Assembly: GCA_963575745.1 (NCBI GenBank)
Contig: CAUYUJ010000359.1
Span: 118,133-182,132, forward strand
Source: Prorocentrum cordatum
Lineage: Eukaryota; Sar; Dinophyceae; Prorocentrales; Prorocentraceae
Length of the DNA: 64,000 bases
Direction of reading: 5' to 3'
The translations under genes and the position numbers were made by a program. The notes beneath the pieces are model-generated. The model was not told the DNA's origin and did not search any database. It worked only from the letters and a program-made list of their open reading frames with translations. The stretch's first letter is position 1, and every line of letters starts with the position of its first letter. Positions 1 through 10,931 of this stretch are shown in pieces.

Positions 1-158
1 GCCACGCTCTCCGCATCGTCGACGACAAAAAGGACGATGTTGAGAAGAAAAACGGCCTTTTTGCATTGATTTTTTACAGTCCGGATGGGAGGTCCCGGAT
101 TGGGTTGCTATCGGCCGGAATACGAGGTAGGTGGGGGAATCTAATAATAAGGAACACG
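1..158. repeat. Copy of a dispersed GTCGACGACAA repeat
   Basis: The stretch has a GTCGACGACAAAAA core, then a TTTTTGACAGT-like segment and a GCTATCGGCCGG segment, and runs into GT repeats. The same order recurs at about 16985-17560. It is non-coding repeat DNA with no recognisable protein. Confidence 0.55.
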
Positions 159-159
159 G

Positions 160-510
160 ATGTGGGTGTGGGTCTGGGTGTGGGTGTGTGTGTGTGTGTG
201 CGTCTGTGTCTGTGTCTGTGTGTGCGTGTTGTGTGTGAGTGTTGTGTGTGTGATTGTGTCATTGTGTCACTGTGTCATTGCGTCATTTTGTCCTTGTGTC
301 ATTGTGTCATTGTGTCACTGTGTCATTGTGTCATTGTGTCATCATTGCATCATTGTGTCATTGTGTCATTGTGTCATTGTGTCATTGTGTGATTATGTGA
401 GTGTGTGTGTGTTTGTGTGTGTGTGTGTGCGTGTGTGTGTGTGTGTGCGGGGGGGGGGAGGTGTGTGTGTGTGTGGGTGCGTGGGTGCGTGTGTGTGTGT
501 GACTCCTACT
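160..510. repeat. GT-rich microsatellite with an embedded 8-bp CATTGTGT array
   Basis: The tract starts as TGGGTG/TGTGTG hexamers. At about 255-400 it changes to tandem CATTGTGT octamers with point variants, then returns to pure GT. All frames stay open only because the repeat rarely makes stops, so no protein is called. A 21-bp direct duplication of GGGACATTAGGAACCCATA follows at about 511-552. Confidence 0.9.
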
Positions 511-552
511 GGGACATTAGGAACCCATAGGGACATTAGGAACCCATAGGGA

Positions 553-1480
553 GCGCCGCTTGGTGACCCCAAGGGGGTGGCGCCATCCCCTCAAGCAGCC
601 TCTCCGAGCCTGTGAGCCGACGCCAAGCGAGAGGGCGGTGCTAAGGGGGGCCTTCGGAGAAGAAGGACTGCGGGGGCCGTCGCGGTTCCGCGGGGCGCCA
701 GGGGGGGGCGCGCAGGCGCGAAAACCAAGGGAGGCGGCTGCGCAGGAGCAGGTGCAGCTGCCCTTCTGTGCGCCGCCCCCCCCACCCCCATTTCGCGTGT
801 CAAACTCCAGTGGTATATACGCCGGCCGAAATTTCGACCGCCTCAACCCAAAATGGAGATGTCGTGGTCGGCGTTTTGGAGGAACGCGTCGATATCGGCC
901 AGATCTGGAGCCCCTCTGGGGCCCCTGGGGAGGCCCCACAGCCTTTGTGTTCCCCGCTCGCGCTTTCACGAACGGATCCGCTGTCTAGAATGTATGCCCG
1001 CGCGCAAGCACGCATCCGCAAGGAGGTTTTGCGCATCGCCGGAGCGTGGTGACAAGTCCATGCTCGTGCCGAGTAAGGGATCCGCATCGCACGGTCGACA
1101 GCCATCTACCAGACATGTTATCTACAAGCAGGTTTTCAATTGATATCCAGCCGATACGGAGGCCGCTCCCAGGCTGACAAGGAGGTCTCGACCACTGAAG
1201 CATTCCTTATCCCCCGCATGCTACAGCATGTCTCTGGTCCCAGGAAGGTCGACGAGAGCCTCCGGAGGAATCCAAGACAATTCAAGAGCGCACCAAGAGG
1301 GCACCGAGGTGCTTCAAAAAGGCTCCAGGACGGCTCCATGATAGCCCAAGAGAGCCTGAGGTGGCCCCAAGAGGCTGCGAGAGAGTCTAAGTGACCCTGC
1401 GAAGGCCTACATGGCCCCAAAACGGTCCCAGCCAGGACGTGCAAAGTTGGGAAGACAGCTTATTAAATGGTGACGTGTGG
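553..1480. other. No gene recognised
   Basis: GC-rich sequence with open frames on both strands that lack domain-like composition. I see no leader, retroelement motif or clear repeat here. Confidence 0.5.
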
Positions 1481-1483
1481 TGT

Positions 1484-1922
1484 GCCGGGTGGAACACGTC
1501 CACCGCGCTGGCGCCCAGCATGTCTTGGCTTCCCCTACCCGTTGCGCCCTCTTTGTCCATGTCGCACGATGCAGAACACTCGCGCGCCTACTTCCACGGA
1601 TACCGATGCTGTACACGCTGGCTTTCCAGCGTGGGCGGCCGCCATGCTTGTGGAACCCGCTCCCGCTTACCGAAGAGCCCCTCTGCATTTTGCAGAAGCG
1701 CATGGTTAGTGGCACTTTGCCGTCGCAGGGATGAGTATTTCTTTGGGAGCTCTCTGACAATACGCTCCTTGATTTTGTGATTCTCCCCAGCGCATAGCAG
1801 GCGAAGAAACACCCATGAATCGATTGATGTTGCGCGCCGAGTGGACCATGTCCACCGCGTCGCCAGCGAATGAAATTAATTTCGCGCGTTGCATGCCGAG
1901 TGGAGTACGTCCACCGCGCCCG
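1484..1922. repeat. Three dispersed GTGGA-n5-TCCAC palindromes
   Basis: Near-identical palindromes of the form GCCGrGTGGAnnAnGTCCACCGCG lie at about 1484-1512, 1834-1862 and 1892-1920. Each has perfect GTGGA/TCCAC arms. The spacing is irregular, so this is not a tandem array. A protein-binding or foldback role is possible but untested. Confidence 0.6.
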
Positions 1923-2900
1923 CATCAGCTCTTCTGCCACGTGGAATGTGCTTACATCGGTTCGCCAAAAGGGGACCAGACTGATAGGGAATGAGAAGGC
2001 TTCTCGAGAGGATAATCCAGGCTTACGGGCGATTGGGGTTCACGGCATAGCATCCGTGGGGACAGAGGGAGGGTACCATTTGTTGATTGACCATGATTGG
2101 TCGAAGTCTTTCTGAACTCCGATGTTGCAAACACTAGATATTCGCCACATATTTCTAGAACCACAGCGCGCGCACAGCGCGCGCATGGTTCCAGTAAGAC
2201 TAACTATGACTGTTTGTATAGGACTCGCTCTGCTCCAAAAATAGGAGCCTGTCAAGAGCTTTTCGGGAGTCGTCTCAAGCACCCTTTTTGGACCCTCCCA
2301 GGATCTTCCCACTATATTCCAATACCTTCCCATGAGCCTTTGAAGGCACTCTCGGGGCCCTCGTGAGCTTCTCAAAAACGTTCCCAAGAGCTTCTCAAGA
2401 GCTCAGCAGCCTCCCACGGCCCTCCACATAGCCTCTCAAAAGCTCCTCGGGAGCCCAGACGACACCGAGATAATGACAGTCCTTTCTCAAAATGCGACCC
2501 ACAGGACCGACCTGGGTTGCTTTATGGCCAGGGTTCCGAAGCGGATCCAGACGTTGCAACGCGCGCACCCCCCCGACCCAAGGTTCCTCCTTTTTCCCCC
2601 CCTGAGAGTCTGGGGCGGGCGGACCCTGACGGGCGGGCCAGGCGGGACATGATAGGATATTGTTTTTGGAGGGCTTGGCGATAACCGGGGTCATCGGGCC
2701 CGCCCCCCCCCCTCTTTCCCCCGGGATAAGGTGTCAGCTGCGCAGGTCTGGAGGGTTACGCAGTGGCGACGCGCGCGCGGGCATACGTGGGGATCCCCCA
2801 CAGCGTAAAGGTTAGGTGATCGGCCGACACTTGCCTCCCCCTTTCTGGATAATCTGCAAATGACCCGACCATGTGCGGGTACGAGTACTGCAAGGCAGGC
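1923..2900. other. No gene recognised; degenerate AAGAGCTTCTCAAGAGC repeats
   Basis: About 2330-2460 holds imperfect repeats of CTTCTCAAGAGC/CTCTCAAAAGC type. A 10-bp GC palindrome, CGCGCACAGCGCGCGC-like, lies near 2165-2185. I see nothing coding. Confidence 0.4.
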
Positions 2901-2904
2901 GGGA

Positions 2905-3235
2905 CGAACGTGAGGTAACGAATTGTGTGAGGGGTGTGCCGAATCGGGTGCGGTGCCGCCATGCGAACGCAGCCAGTGCGGCCTTCGGTGGAGCTCCCGA
3001 TGGGGCCACGAAGCATGCTAGAGGTGTACCGATTCGGCGGCGGGGGCGCTATGTGAACGCAGTCGTAGCCACTGGGCCCTTCGGTGGAGCTCCCTCGGTG
3101 ACCACGAAGTGTGTGAGGGGTGTGCCGAATCAGGAGCGGGACCGCCATTCGAGCGCAGCCACTGGGGCCTTCCGTGGAGTTTCCCTTTGGGCCACCGAGT
3201 GTGTGAGGAGCGTGCCGATTTTGGCGCGCAGAGGA
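2905..3235. repeat. Satellite array, first block (about 90-bp monomers)
   Basis: About four tandem monomers run from the GTGTGAGGGGTGTGCCG box through GCCATGCGAACGCAGCC and CCTTCGGTGGAGCTCCC to GGGGCCACGAAG. The block ends in a GGA-rich stretch at 3240-3290. The monomer length is not a multiple of three, so the open frames do not encode a repeated protein. Confidence 0.85.
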
Positions 3236-3319
3236 AAGAGGCAAGGGTGGGAGGAGAGGAGGAGGAGGCGGAGGAGGAAGACCAGTGCAAAACCAAGGTT
3301 CAAGCGATTTCGGGATAAA

Positions 3320-3790
3320 CCCTCCCTACGAGCCCCCTCTTCACATGCCCTTACAAGGATTCATTTCCACTGGGGGGAGTGCCCTGTTGGGAGACAATCG
3401 TTTGAAGATCATGAAGCGCGCCAACATGTTCGGGACTCCAACGCCACGAATCGTTCTGACTGTTGCGTCTTGACGATCCAGAATTGTCCCAGAACAGCAT
3501 TCTTCGAATTTCAACACCGCGAATCAGCGTAACTGTTGCGTCTGAAGCGATTGTGAGCGACACGAAGGCGAGAGCCATATTTTGAAAAGGAAGCGCCCTC
3601 AATCCGCGAAGTCATTGCAAAAGTTGAAGGCGAGTGCTCGCGCGGCGCTGAGACGAAAGCCACATTTTGAAAACGGCCCGCCGCAAATCTGTGAACTCTA
3701 ATATGCTTGTAAGACGAATTTGCGCGGCACTAAGGCGAGAACCATTTTGGAAATGGCCCACCCTCAATCTGTAAAACGGTTGCCAGTTTT
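3320..3790. repeat. Composite dispersed repeat, copy 1
   Basis: This contains repeats of TTGCGTCTTGACGATCC type followed by tandem units built on GCGCGGCGCTGAGGCGA and CCATATTTTGAAAA. The same two modules in the same order occur at about 13890-14320. It is interspersed non-coding repeat DNA. Confidence 0.65.
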
Positions 3791-3904
3791 TACGGTTCAG
3801 GGTGATAGGTGGAGAGGAAATCTCCAGCGAAACGCCCGGCCCGCCTGATCGACCAGCCTCGGGGTGCGACAGGGAGGAGTTATTTATACAGACAAGAAAT
3901 GGCG

Positions 3905-4065
3905 GATGAGGCGGAGGAAGAGGAGGAGCGGGAGGAGCGGGAGGAGGAAGGAGGAGGAGGGGGAGGAGGAGGAGGAGGAGGAGGAGGAGGAGGAGGAGGA
4001 GGAGGAGGAGGAGGAGGGGAGAGGAGAGGAGAGGGGAGAGGAGAGGAGAAGAGGAGAGGAGGACG
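3905..4065 (+). repeat. GGA purine tract
   Basis: Nearly pure GGA/GGAGAG repeat lies between the composite repeat and the conserved 42-bp motif. The long open frames across it read poly-Glu, poly-Gly or poly-Arg and are artefacts. Confidence 0.95.
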
Positions 4066-4071
4066 CGAGGC

Positions 4072-4230
4072 GCTGTCTCTTCAAAACGAGGACCCAACAC
4101 CACAGGATGGTTTGGACAAGCGATGTCCAGCGGGCCTGCTGGTCGGGGCGTGTGGTTTATCGACGGTGGCCCGCGCCGGGGTGCGCCGCAGGTTGGGCGC
4201 AGACGACGCCGCCGTGAAGAAGCAGATGGG
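4072..4230 (+). repeat. Conserved satellite-flanking module, copy 1
   Basis: A roughly 42-bp motif containing ACGAGGACCCAACACCACAG is followed about 60 bp later by GCGCCGGGGTGCGCCG and AGAAGCAGATGG. Both parts recur in the same order after the GGA tract at 6136-6350. The reverse complement of the 42-bp motif opens the inverted satellite blocks at 41427 and 42816. Confidence 0.8.
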
Positions 4231-5945
4231 GGCTACGAGACGTGTGAAGGTTGTGCCAAATCGGGTTCGGGTACGCCCTGCGAACACAGCCTCTTGGGCC
4301 TTCGGGGAAGCTTCCTCTGGGGCCACGAGACGTGTGAGGGTGGTGCTGCATGGGGTGCGGGTACGCCATGCGAATGCAAGCACTTGGGCCTTCGAGGGAG
4401 CTCTCTCCGGGGCAACGAAGCATGTGAGGGGTGTGCCGCATCGGGCGCAGGTACGCCATGCGAACGCAGCCTCTGGGGCTTTCGGGGGAGTTTCCCTCTG
4501 GGGCCACGGAACGTGTGAGGGTGGTGCTGCATGGGGTGCGGGTACGCCATGCGAACGCAAGCACTTGGGCCTTCGAGGGAGCTCTCTCCGGGGCCACGAA
4601 GCATGTGAGGGGTGTGCCGCATCGGGCGCGGGTACGCCATGCGAACGCAGCCTCTGGGGCTTTCGGGGGAGTTTCCCTCTGGGGCCACGGAACGTGTGAG
4701 GGTGGTGCTGCATGGGGTGCGGGTACGCCATGCGAACGCAAGCACTTGGGCCTTCGAGGGAGCTCTCTCCGGGGCCACGAAGCATGTGAGGGGTGTGCCG
4801 CATCGGGCGCGGGTACGCCATGCGAACGCAGCCTCTAGGGCTTTCGGGGGAGTTTCCCTCTGGGGCCACGAAACGTGTGAGGGGTGTGCCGCATCTGCAG
4901 CGGGTACGCCATGCGAACGCAGTCCCTGGAGCCTTTTTGGGAGCTTCTTATATGGCCACGAAGCGTGTGATGGGTGTGCCGAATAGGGCGCGGTTACGCC
5001 ATGCGAGCGCAGCCCGTTCGTGCCTTCGCTGGAGCGCCCTAAGGGGACCCGAAACGTGAGAGGGGTATGCCGAATCCGGGACGTGCACGCCATGCGAACG
5101 CAGCCACTGGGGCTTTCGGTGGAGCTCCCTACGGGGCCACGAAGTGTGTGGAGGGGGGGCTGTGCCGAATCGGCGGCGGGTACGTCATGTAAACACAGCC
5201 ACTGTGGGGCGCTATACGAGGCCACGAGAAATGTGAGTGGCGTGCGAAAGCAGGTGGGGCACGCCATGCGAATGCAGCCATCGGGGCCTTCGGTGGAGTT
5301 TCCCTCTGGGGCCACGAAATGTGTGAGGGGCGTGTCGGATCGGGTGCGGGGCCTTCGGTGGACCGCCCTAGGGGACACAACACTTGTGAGGGGTATGCCG
5401 AATATGCGGCGGGTACGCTACGCGAACGCAACCACTGTGACTTTCGGAAGAGCTCCAGATGGGGGCACGAAGTGTGTGAGGGGTGTGCCGGATCGGGTGC
5501 GGGTGCGCCATGCGAGCGCAGCCATTGGGGCTGATGGCGGAACTTTTTATGGGGCCACGAGACGTGTGGGGGATGTACCGCATCGGGGGCGGGTACGCCA
5601 TGCGAGCGCAGCCATTGGCGTCTCTGGTAGAGCGCCCCACGGGGCCACGACACGCGCGAGAGGTGTGCCGAATCAAGGGCGTGAGCGCCATGCGAACGCA
5701 GCTTCTGGGGCTTTCGGTGGAGTTTCCTCCTGAAGGACACGACACGTGTGTGAGGGGTGTGCCGAATCGGCGGCGGGTACGCCATGCGAGCGCAGCCTCT
5801 GGGGCCTTCGGCAGAGCCCCTTACGGGGACACGAAACGTTTAACGGGTGGACCAATTCAGAGGTGGGGGCGCCATGCAAACGTAGCCTTTGGGGCTTTCG
5901 GTGGAGTTTCCCTCTGGGACCACGAAGCGTTTGAGCGGAGTGCAA
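4225..5945 (+). repeat. Satellite array with a 181-bp higher-order repeat
   Basis: Tandem 90-91 bp monomers are bounded by GGGGCCACGAAGC and carry GGGTACGCCATGCGAACGC. From about 4320 to 4865 two monomer types alternate with a strict 181-bp period (phase points 4321, 4502, 4683), three near-identical copies. After about 4900 the monomers diverge. Since 181 is not divisible by three, each copy changes frame, so the open frames are incidental. The related inverted array at 41.4-47.2 kb uses a shorter 77-bp monomer. Confidence 0.9.
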
Positions 5946-5967
5946 AAATGAGCGCGTGGATGGAAGG

Positions 5968-6125
5968 TGGCCGGAGGAGGAGGAGGAGGAGGTGCAGGAG
6001 CAGGAGCAGGAGGAGGAGGAGGAGGAGGAGGAGAAGCAGGAGGAGCAAGAGGAGCAGGAGGAGGAGGAGGGAGGAAAAGGCAGGATAGGGGAGGAGAGGA
6101 GGAGGAGGATAGGAAGAGGAGAGGA
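5968..6125 (+). repeat. GGA purine tract
   Basis: GGA/GCAGGA repeat immediately follows the satellite array and precedes the second conserved flanking module. Confidence 0.9.
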
Positions 6126-6135
6126 GGACGCGGGG

Positions 6136-6350
6136 CGCTGTCTCGTCGAAGCGAGGACCCAACACCACAGGATGGTTTGCAAAAGCGATGTTTCGCAGGC
6201 TGGCCGGTTTCTCAGCAATCGGTCCAGCGGATCCTAGCAGGCCAGTCGGGCGGGCGGATCTTGACGGGCGATCCGGGCGGGCGGACGGGGCCCGCGCCGG
6301 GGTGCGCCGCCGGCAGGGCGCAGACGACGCCGACGTGAAAAAGCAGATAG
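6136..6350 (+). repeat. Conserved satellite-flanking module, copy 2
   Basis: This is a paralogue of 4072-4230: the GAGGACCCAACACCACAG core, then GCGCCGGGGTGCGCCG and AAAAGCAGATAG. The shared order suggests that satellite, purine tract and module were duplicated as one unit. Confidence 0.8.
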
Positions 6351-6454
6351 AGGCCCGTCCGTGCCATAGTCGTCGTCCTCCCCGAGGAGGAGGATACAAG
6401 GATACAAGACATAGAGGCGCCAGCGAGTCTCCCGCCAGCACTCTGAAACTACGT

Positions 6455-6690
6455 GAGAGCTACGGCGCAACCCTTTGGGCGCGCCTGGCAATCTCCAAAT
6501 GAAGCGATCTCTCCAGGTTTCGGGTGCTTTCCCGCGAGGGTATTGGCGAGGAGCCTCTTCGGGCCCCTTCTCCAAGTGTCCTTTGCAAAGTTTCTACGGG
6601 AGAGGCCCCAGCCTCTTCGAACAAGAAGCCCCACATCTCCAACAAAGCATGTGCGGCCCTTTGCGCCGCACTCTGTGGCCAAGAGGTGCG
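6455..6690 (-). pseudogene. C-terminal CxxC domain of retroelement 3
   Basis: The minus-strand reading gives GHRVRRKGPHMLCWRCGAS, then after a frameshift LANTLAGKHPKPG. The pattern (Cys-x2-Cys-Gly, a basic stretch, then a Leu-rich segment ending Gly-x-His/Tyr/Phe-Pro) matches the extreme C-terminal domains of retroelements 1 and 2. It probably binds zinc or nucleic acid. The function is unknown, and the assignment rests on pattern and order only. Confidence 0.5.
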
Positions 6691-7540
6691 AAACAATTCT
6701 CACCCTGCCCCGTCGCCGTCGCCCCCTCCGAGGCATTCGCACGGGCCTCAAGATCCCCAGGTCCCGGACCGGCCACGCGCTCCGATGCAGACGCCGCCAC
6801 AAGCGCCGTATTGATGGGCTCAGGACGGAGGACGGAACGAGCCTCTTGAAATTTCACCTCAGGGCCGAAGCCCATCATATTGATACGGCAAACCTGAAGC
6901 GGCGTGGGAATACATGATTTGCCTGACCCATTGGTGAGGTGTTTTTCAGTCGCGAGAGTCCGAGATTGGGCCAGGCATTTTCAACAAACCAATTAACCAG
7001 GTTACAAGCGCAAAACATAGTGTTCCTGGAACCCGACCCGAGAAGCTTACAGGGTAGTGACCCGCGAGCAGACGCGTTACACTTGCACTCGCGAGCGCGA
7101 GCCGAGATTTGCTCCTCGATCCTGTCTCTCTCCTCTCCCTCTCTCTCTTTCTCTTCCTGGACTCATCAGTCCGAGCACCAGCCCATCCAAGGGACTTCGC
7201 ATGGCTTCTGTACAGCTGTAATTCCCCAGCGGCATTCTGAACCCCAGCATTGGTTGTTTTATGTTCATTGGCCGCCGGCGCGTAACAAAAAAACAGCCCA
7301 ACTAAAACCTGTTTGCCAGTTTGGAGGTTTCTCAGGGTGAGCCTCCAGAAAATTACACATGCCTAGAATGAGCAGGGGCCCATGCAAAAGATGGAGGGCT
7401 CCGAACGGGGCTTGCACACGCCAACGATCTGACGCCAGACCGAGCCGTAGGATCCTCTTGAGGCCCCAAGGCTGGGATTCCAGTCCTTGCCCCTCCCGAG
7501 CGAACCCCAGGAGATCCGAAACCAGAACCTCGATTTCAGT

Positions 7541-7985
7541 CGGCGGCGAGCGAGGGGGGGGGAGTGAGAAGGGGCGTGCCCTCTCAGAAGGCTCGGAAGT
7601 CCCCTGGCCCCCTGAGAAGTTCTCTGAGCTCTTCCCGAAGACCCAGAGCACTTCTCGGAAGGCCCGAGGGCTTTTGATCGGAATCTTGAGCATATGCACT
7701 TTCAGTGGCGGGCGGTTTTTCAATTCCAGGACTTTTTCGAGGTTCGGGGACGACGTCGGGTTGGTGTGGTGTATACTTGTTTCCCCGTTTTCCGGGGGGA
7801 AACAACGAAGAATGCATACACCAGGATCCCGTATACACCAGGATCCGCTTACCCATGCGAGATCCAGCGTGAGGCCAGACAAAGGCGTCGGTGTATAGAG
7901 TTCGGTTCCCTATTTGAGAAGCCACGCCACCTACTGGGAAGGCTTTCTTCTTCTCATGTCCCCCCCTCGCTCGCCGCCGATGCAG
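7541..7985. mobile_element. MITE family C, copy 1 (expanded)
   Basis: The left end is TCGGCGGCGAGCGAGGGGGG and the right end its inverse (CCCCCCTCGCTCGCCGCCGA). The internal CTTCTCAGAAG/TTCTGAGAAG arms match copies at 8592 and 9406, but this copy is 445 bp against about 197 bp. About 250 extra bp lie near 7675-7930, including a TTTCCCC/GGGGAAA hairpin, which looks like a nested insertion. The element sits inside the RNase H remnant. Confidence 0.8.
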
Positions 7986-8591
7986 GAAGGTGCTGCAGGG
8001 CTCTGAGCAACGCAGTCAGTTCGGCCATACCGACCGTCTGGACGGGGCCCTGGGAGCGGCCCACAGCGGGCTCTGACTGGCGAGAATCCCGTCGCTCCCC
8101 AGCTGAACCACCGCCCACCCACATCTTCGGTTCTTCCTCCTCCTCCTCTTCCTCCTCCTCACTGGCGTGACCTATTCCCTCTCGCACGACTCGATTGTCA
8201 TGACTCGCACGGCTATGCGTTATTCCAGTACCCGCCATCCGCCAACAAATGGAGAAAGGCGCCGCCAACGTTGGTCGCGCACCCAAACAATAGAGGCTGA
8301 GTGGCACCCATTGTCCAGGCACTGTGCAATCCTGATCCGTCTGTGAAGGCATCGCGGGGCCAAGAGCTGGGGCAAGACTTCCAGTCTCCCCAGAGAGAAG
8401 ACGGCACTGATTCGTGGTGCGGCGAGGCCAGCCTCATGGGAGCTTGCGGGAGGCCGAGGCAGCGGTCTGTCGTGTCCCAGCTCCCGTTGCCAACGACGTC
8501 CACGGCACTCTCGCCGAGGTAATTCCTGACTCGGCTCATCTCATCGTTCCACTCGGGCAGCCCCGTCGCGGTCCGAGCCTCCATCAAGAAA

Positions 8592-8790
8592 TCGGCATCG
8601 AGCCCAGGGGGGGAGTGAGAAGGAGAAGGCCTTCTCAGAAGGCTCGGAAGCCCCCTGGCCTTCCGAGAAATTCTCTAAGCCTTCCCCGAAGACACAGAAC
8701 GCTTCACAGAAGGCCCGAGGCCTTTGAGACGTTCCGCCGCCTACTGGGAAGGCCTTCTCCTTCCATTCCCCCCCCCTCGCTCGCCGCCGT
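8592..8790. mobile_element. MITE family C, copy 2
   Basis: A 199-bp inverted-repeat element. The left end (TCGGCATCGAGCCCAGGGGG) is diverged and the right end (CCCCCCTCGCTCGCCGCCG) intact. The inner GAGAAGG..CCTTCTCAGAAGG arms are typical of the family. It separates the zinc knuckle from the RNase H region of retroelement 3. Confidence 0.8.
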
Positions 8791-9169
8791 CGAACGGATA
8801 TGCATACATCATGTGCCCCAGCGTCCCGTGCGCCTGCTTGGCGTGGCACTCGGGGTGAGGACAGATCGGCGACTTCAGCAGTGTCCTCTCATGCCTCTTG
8901 GCCACCGTCAGGTAGCCTCCTGATCAGAGCGATCTGAGCAGCCGTGCTAGCTGTGGCTGCTTGACCACACCGTCCATCCGCCCCACCTCAAGCGGAATGT
9001 GGCACGGGTCCAGATCGCCTCGTTGCCGTCGAGCTTTTCAGAGATGTGTTCGCAGATCTGGCGGCCTTGCCACCATCTCCCATCCTCCTGAAGTTCGGAT
9101 GCAACTCCTGGGAGGTCAGATTCTGAGTGTGCCCTGGTCCGAAATCCAGCTTGATCCGGCTTAATCTCG

Positions 9170-9285
9170 ACTAATATGGTTCCATCCCGCTTAATCCGGC
9201 TTGATCCCGCTCGATCCGCGGCCCAGTGTCCAGCGCAAAACCCCCCCAGTGGGGCTCAGTTCCCCCTCACCTGTTCCGACGACGT
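9170..9285. repeat. Dispersed repeat shared with 53215-53325
   Basis: TAATCCGGCTTGATCC and GATCCGCGGCC boxes are followed by CAGTGGGGCTCA and ACCTGTTCCGACGACG. The stretch at 53215-53325 has the same order (CCAATCCGGTCTGATCC, GATCCGCGGCC, AATGGGGCTCA, CCTTTCCGACGACG). Confidence 0.6.
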
Positions 9286-9405
9286 CGCCTTCGGCGAGAA
9301 GCCCGCCGCCCTCGTCGCCTGTGAAGACCGTGCTGCTCGCCGTACTCTCCAGCCGACCCTGCGTACGCTATAAGCCTTGTGGACGATGATCAGTGGAGAG
9401 GAATC

Positions 9406-9601
9406 GGCGGCGAGCGAGGGGGGGAATTGAGAAGGGGCGGGCCTTCTCAGAAGGCTCGGAAGTCCCCCAGCCTTCTGAGAAGTTTCCTGAGTCTTCCCTG
9501 AAGGCACAGAAAACTTCTTAGAAGGCGCGAGGGCTTCTGAGAAGTCCCGCCGCCTTTGAGAAGGCCTTCTCCTTCTCACTTCCCCCCTCGCTCGCCGCCG
9601 A
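9406..9601. mobile_element. MITE family C, copy 3 (best preserved)
   Basis: A 196-bp element with perfect terminal inverted repeats of about 20 bp (TCGGCGGCGAGCGAGGGGGG and its complement), followed inward by long CCTTCTCAGAAGG arms so that nearly the whole unit can fold back. It carries no ORF, as expected of a non-autonomous element. Confidence 0.85.
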
Positions 9602-9930
9602 AGGAAGAACGTTGCCAAGTCATTGCCAGATGCCTGAAAATGGTCGAAGCATGTCTTAAACATTGTTAAGACTGTTTTCAGCAGGTTTGGAACACGTTCC
9701 GGCATTCTAAAAAAAAACATTGCCAGCTCAGTGGTAGGATTGTGAGGGGGCGAATTGGCATGGCATCCGCAATGCAGGCCAGCAGGGCGCCAGCGGCCCC
9801 CGCACGACGATCCCTCCGAGGCGGCGCCTGTGCAGCGCCCAACTTCTCTGCCGGCACTCTCGCCGAGCGCGCGCCAGCCAGCCCATCGGGAGCGTTCCAG
9901 AGAGGGCCTCGCTTTCCAGGACAGGATTGC

Positions 9931-10032
9931 GTCGGGCATGTCCCTCTACAGGAGGAATATTCGAGCATAGTCAAAAAAACAAATAGTCTGGGGACGATTG
10001 TTTGATTATGCTTGACCATATTTGAATCTGTG
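9931..10032. mobile_element. MITE family B, left-end fragment
   Basis: GTCGGGCATGTCCCTCTACA and the following GGAGGAATATTC..AATAGTCTGGGGACGATTG match the left half of the complete copy at 10435. No right arm is seen. Confidence 0.75.
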
Positions 10033-10434
10033 TTGCCTATTTTCTGTTGCTCTTCGAACTAAGGATAGAAGGAGATGTCATCTCTTCCTCGGCGGAAAGC
10101 GGCGGAAGTAAAACGAGGCCGCCTCCGCCGGCGGGAGCTGGCGGCAGGTTAGCGGAAGGCGGCGGAAGTAACAGGTGCACCCCGGAGATGAAGACGTTTT
10201 CGGGTTGGGGTGTCCTGGAATTTGCCATCTGAAGCCGCTGGTCCCACACGAAGCACGTGCAGATGGTGGTGATCCCCAGCGCGGCCTCCAAGATGTGGTG
10301 GTCGATGTGCTCGTCGTGCTGCGAGGCTAGGGACGCTGGGATGCTCACCCCGCCCGACTTTGCTCCGCACACCGCCGCCGCCGCCAGCCTCAACTCCTGG
10401 AGGTCGGGACCAGGGATGCTAGCGGCAGCCTTAA

Positions 10435-10587
10435 GTCGGGCATGTCCCTCTACAGGAGGAATATTCAAGAATAGTCAAATAATTGTCTGGGGACGATTGT
10501 TGTGCTATTTTGACTGTTCTAGAGTGTGTTTCGACGACTACTTCGAATTCTTCCTCCAAAATCCCCCCGTAGGAGGACACGCCCGAC
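10435..10587. mobile_element. MITE family B, complete copy
   Basis: A 153-bp element with inverted ends GTCGGGCATGTCC..CTACAGGAGGA and its complement (TAGGAGGACACGCCCGAC). The flanks read TTAA on the left and CTAA on the right, a possible 3-4 bp target duplication. It is inserted in the reverse transcriptase remnant. A second complete copy lies at 48113-48259. Confidence 0.85.
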
Positions 10588-10746
10588 CTAACGACAGCCG
10601 GACCACGTGCAGCAGACGGCGCCAGCCCTGATCGCCACAGCGCCTGGACCTTCGCGCTGGCCGTACTGCGCGGCAGCGTCCCTCTCGGCGTGCGCTCCTT
10701 CGGCTTGTCAAGCCGCGCCTTTGCCACCAGGCGTTCCGCGCGCCCC

Positions 10747-10931
10747 TGCAGTGAGAGTTTGTGCCAAGAAACACCCTGCCCGCGTGCCTCAAAGGGTACC
10801 CTGCAGTTTCTTGGGTTTCGATGGTTCTGCCATGGAAAGCGTGACGTTCCCAAACCAAAGACCGATGGACGTCCTGGGGTCTCAGGATGTTTTTTTGTTT
10901 GGAGGTTTCCTGTGGCCGGGCCTTTACTGTA
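10747..10931. mobile_element. Tc1/mariner-like MITE (family A), copy 1
   Basis: The ends are TGCAGTGAGAG and TTTACTGTA; the better copy at 21320 shows TA-CAGTGGAG ends. The internal AAGAAACACCCTGCC and TTTCGATGGTTCTGCCATGG are shared with the copies at 21320 and 53048. Ends starting CAGT next to TA are typical of Tc1/mariner insertions. There is no transposase ORF, so it is non-autonomous. Confidence 0.75.

Larger units (their letters stand above)
7390..8960 (-). pseudogene. Zinc knuckle and RNase H of retroelement 3, split by two MITEs
   Basis: Reading from 8960 downward on the minus strand, CPHPECHAKQAHGTLGHMM is the LINE-type Cys/His knuckle. The frame then meets a MITE (8592-8790) and resumes. 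AFTDGSG (about 8347-8330) carries the first RNase H aspartate. GMAELTALLRALQHL carries the glutamate. A second MITE of the same family (7541-7985) interrupts, and the strand with the next aspartate (VLVSDLLGFA) follows at about 7530-7500. At least two frameshifts are present. The pieces join to one RNase H fold only if the MITEs are removed, which supports the reading. Confidence 0.65.

Noticed and set aside
2756-6218. Repeated Arg/Ala/Gly-rich proteins over the satellite
   Set aside because: Monomer and dimer lengths (90-91, 181 bp) are not multiples of three and all frames are open, so no stable protein is encoded.
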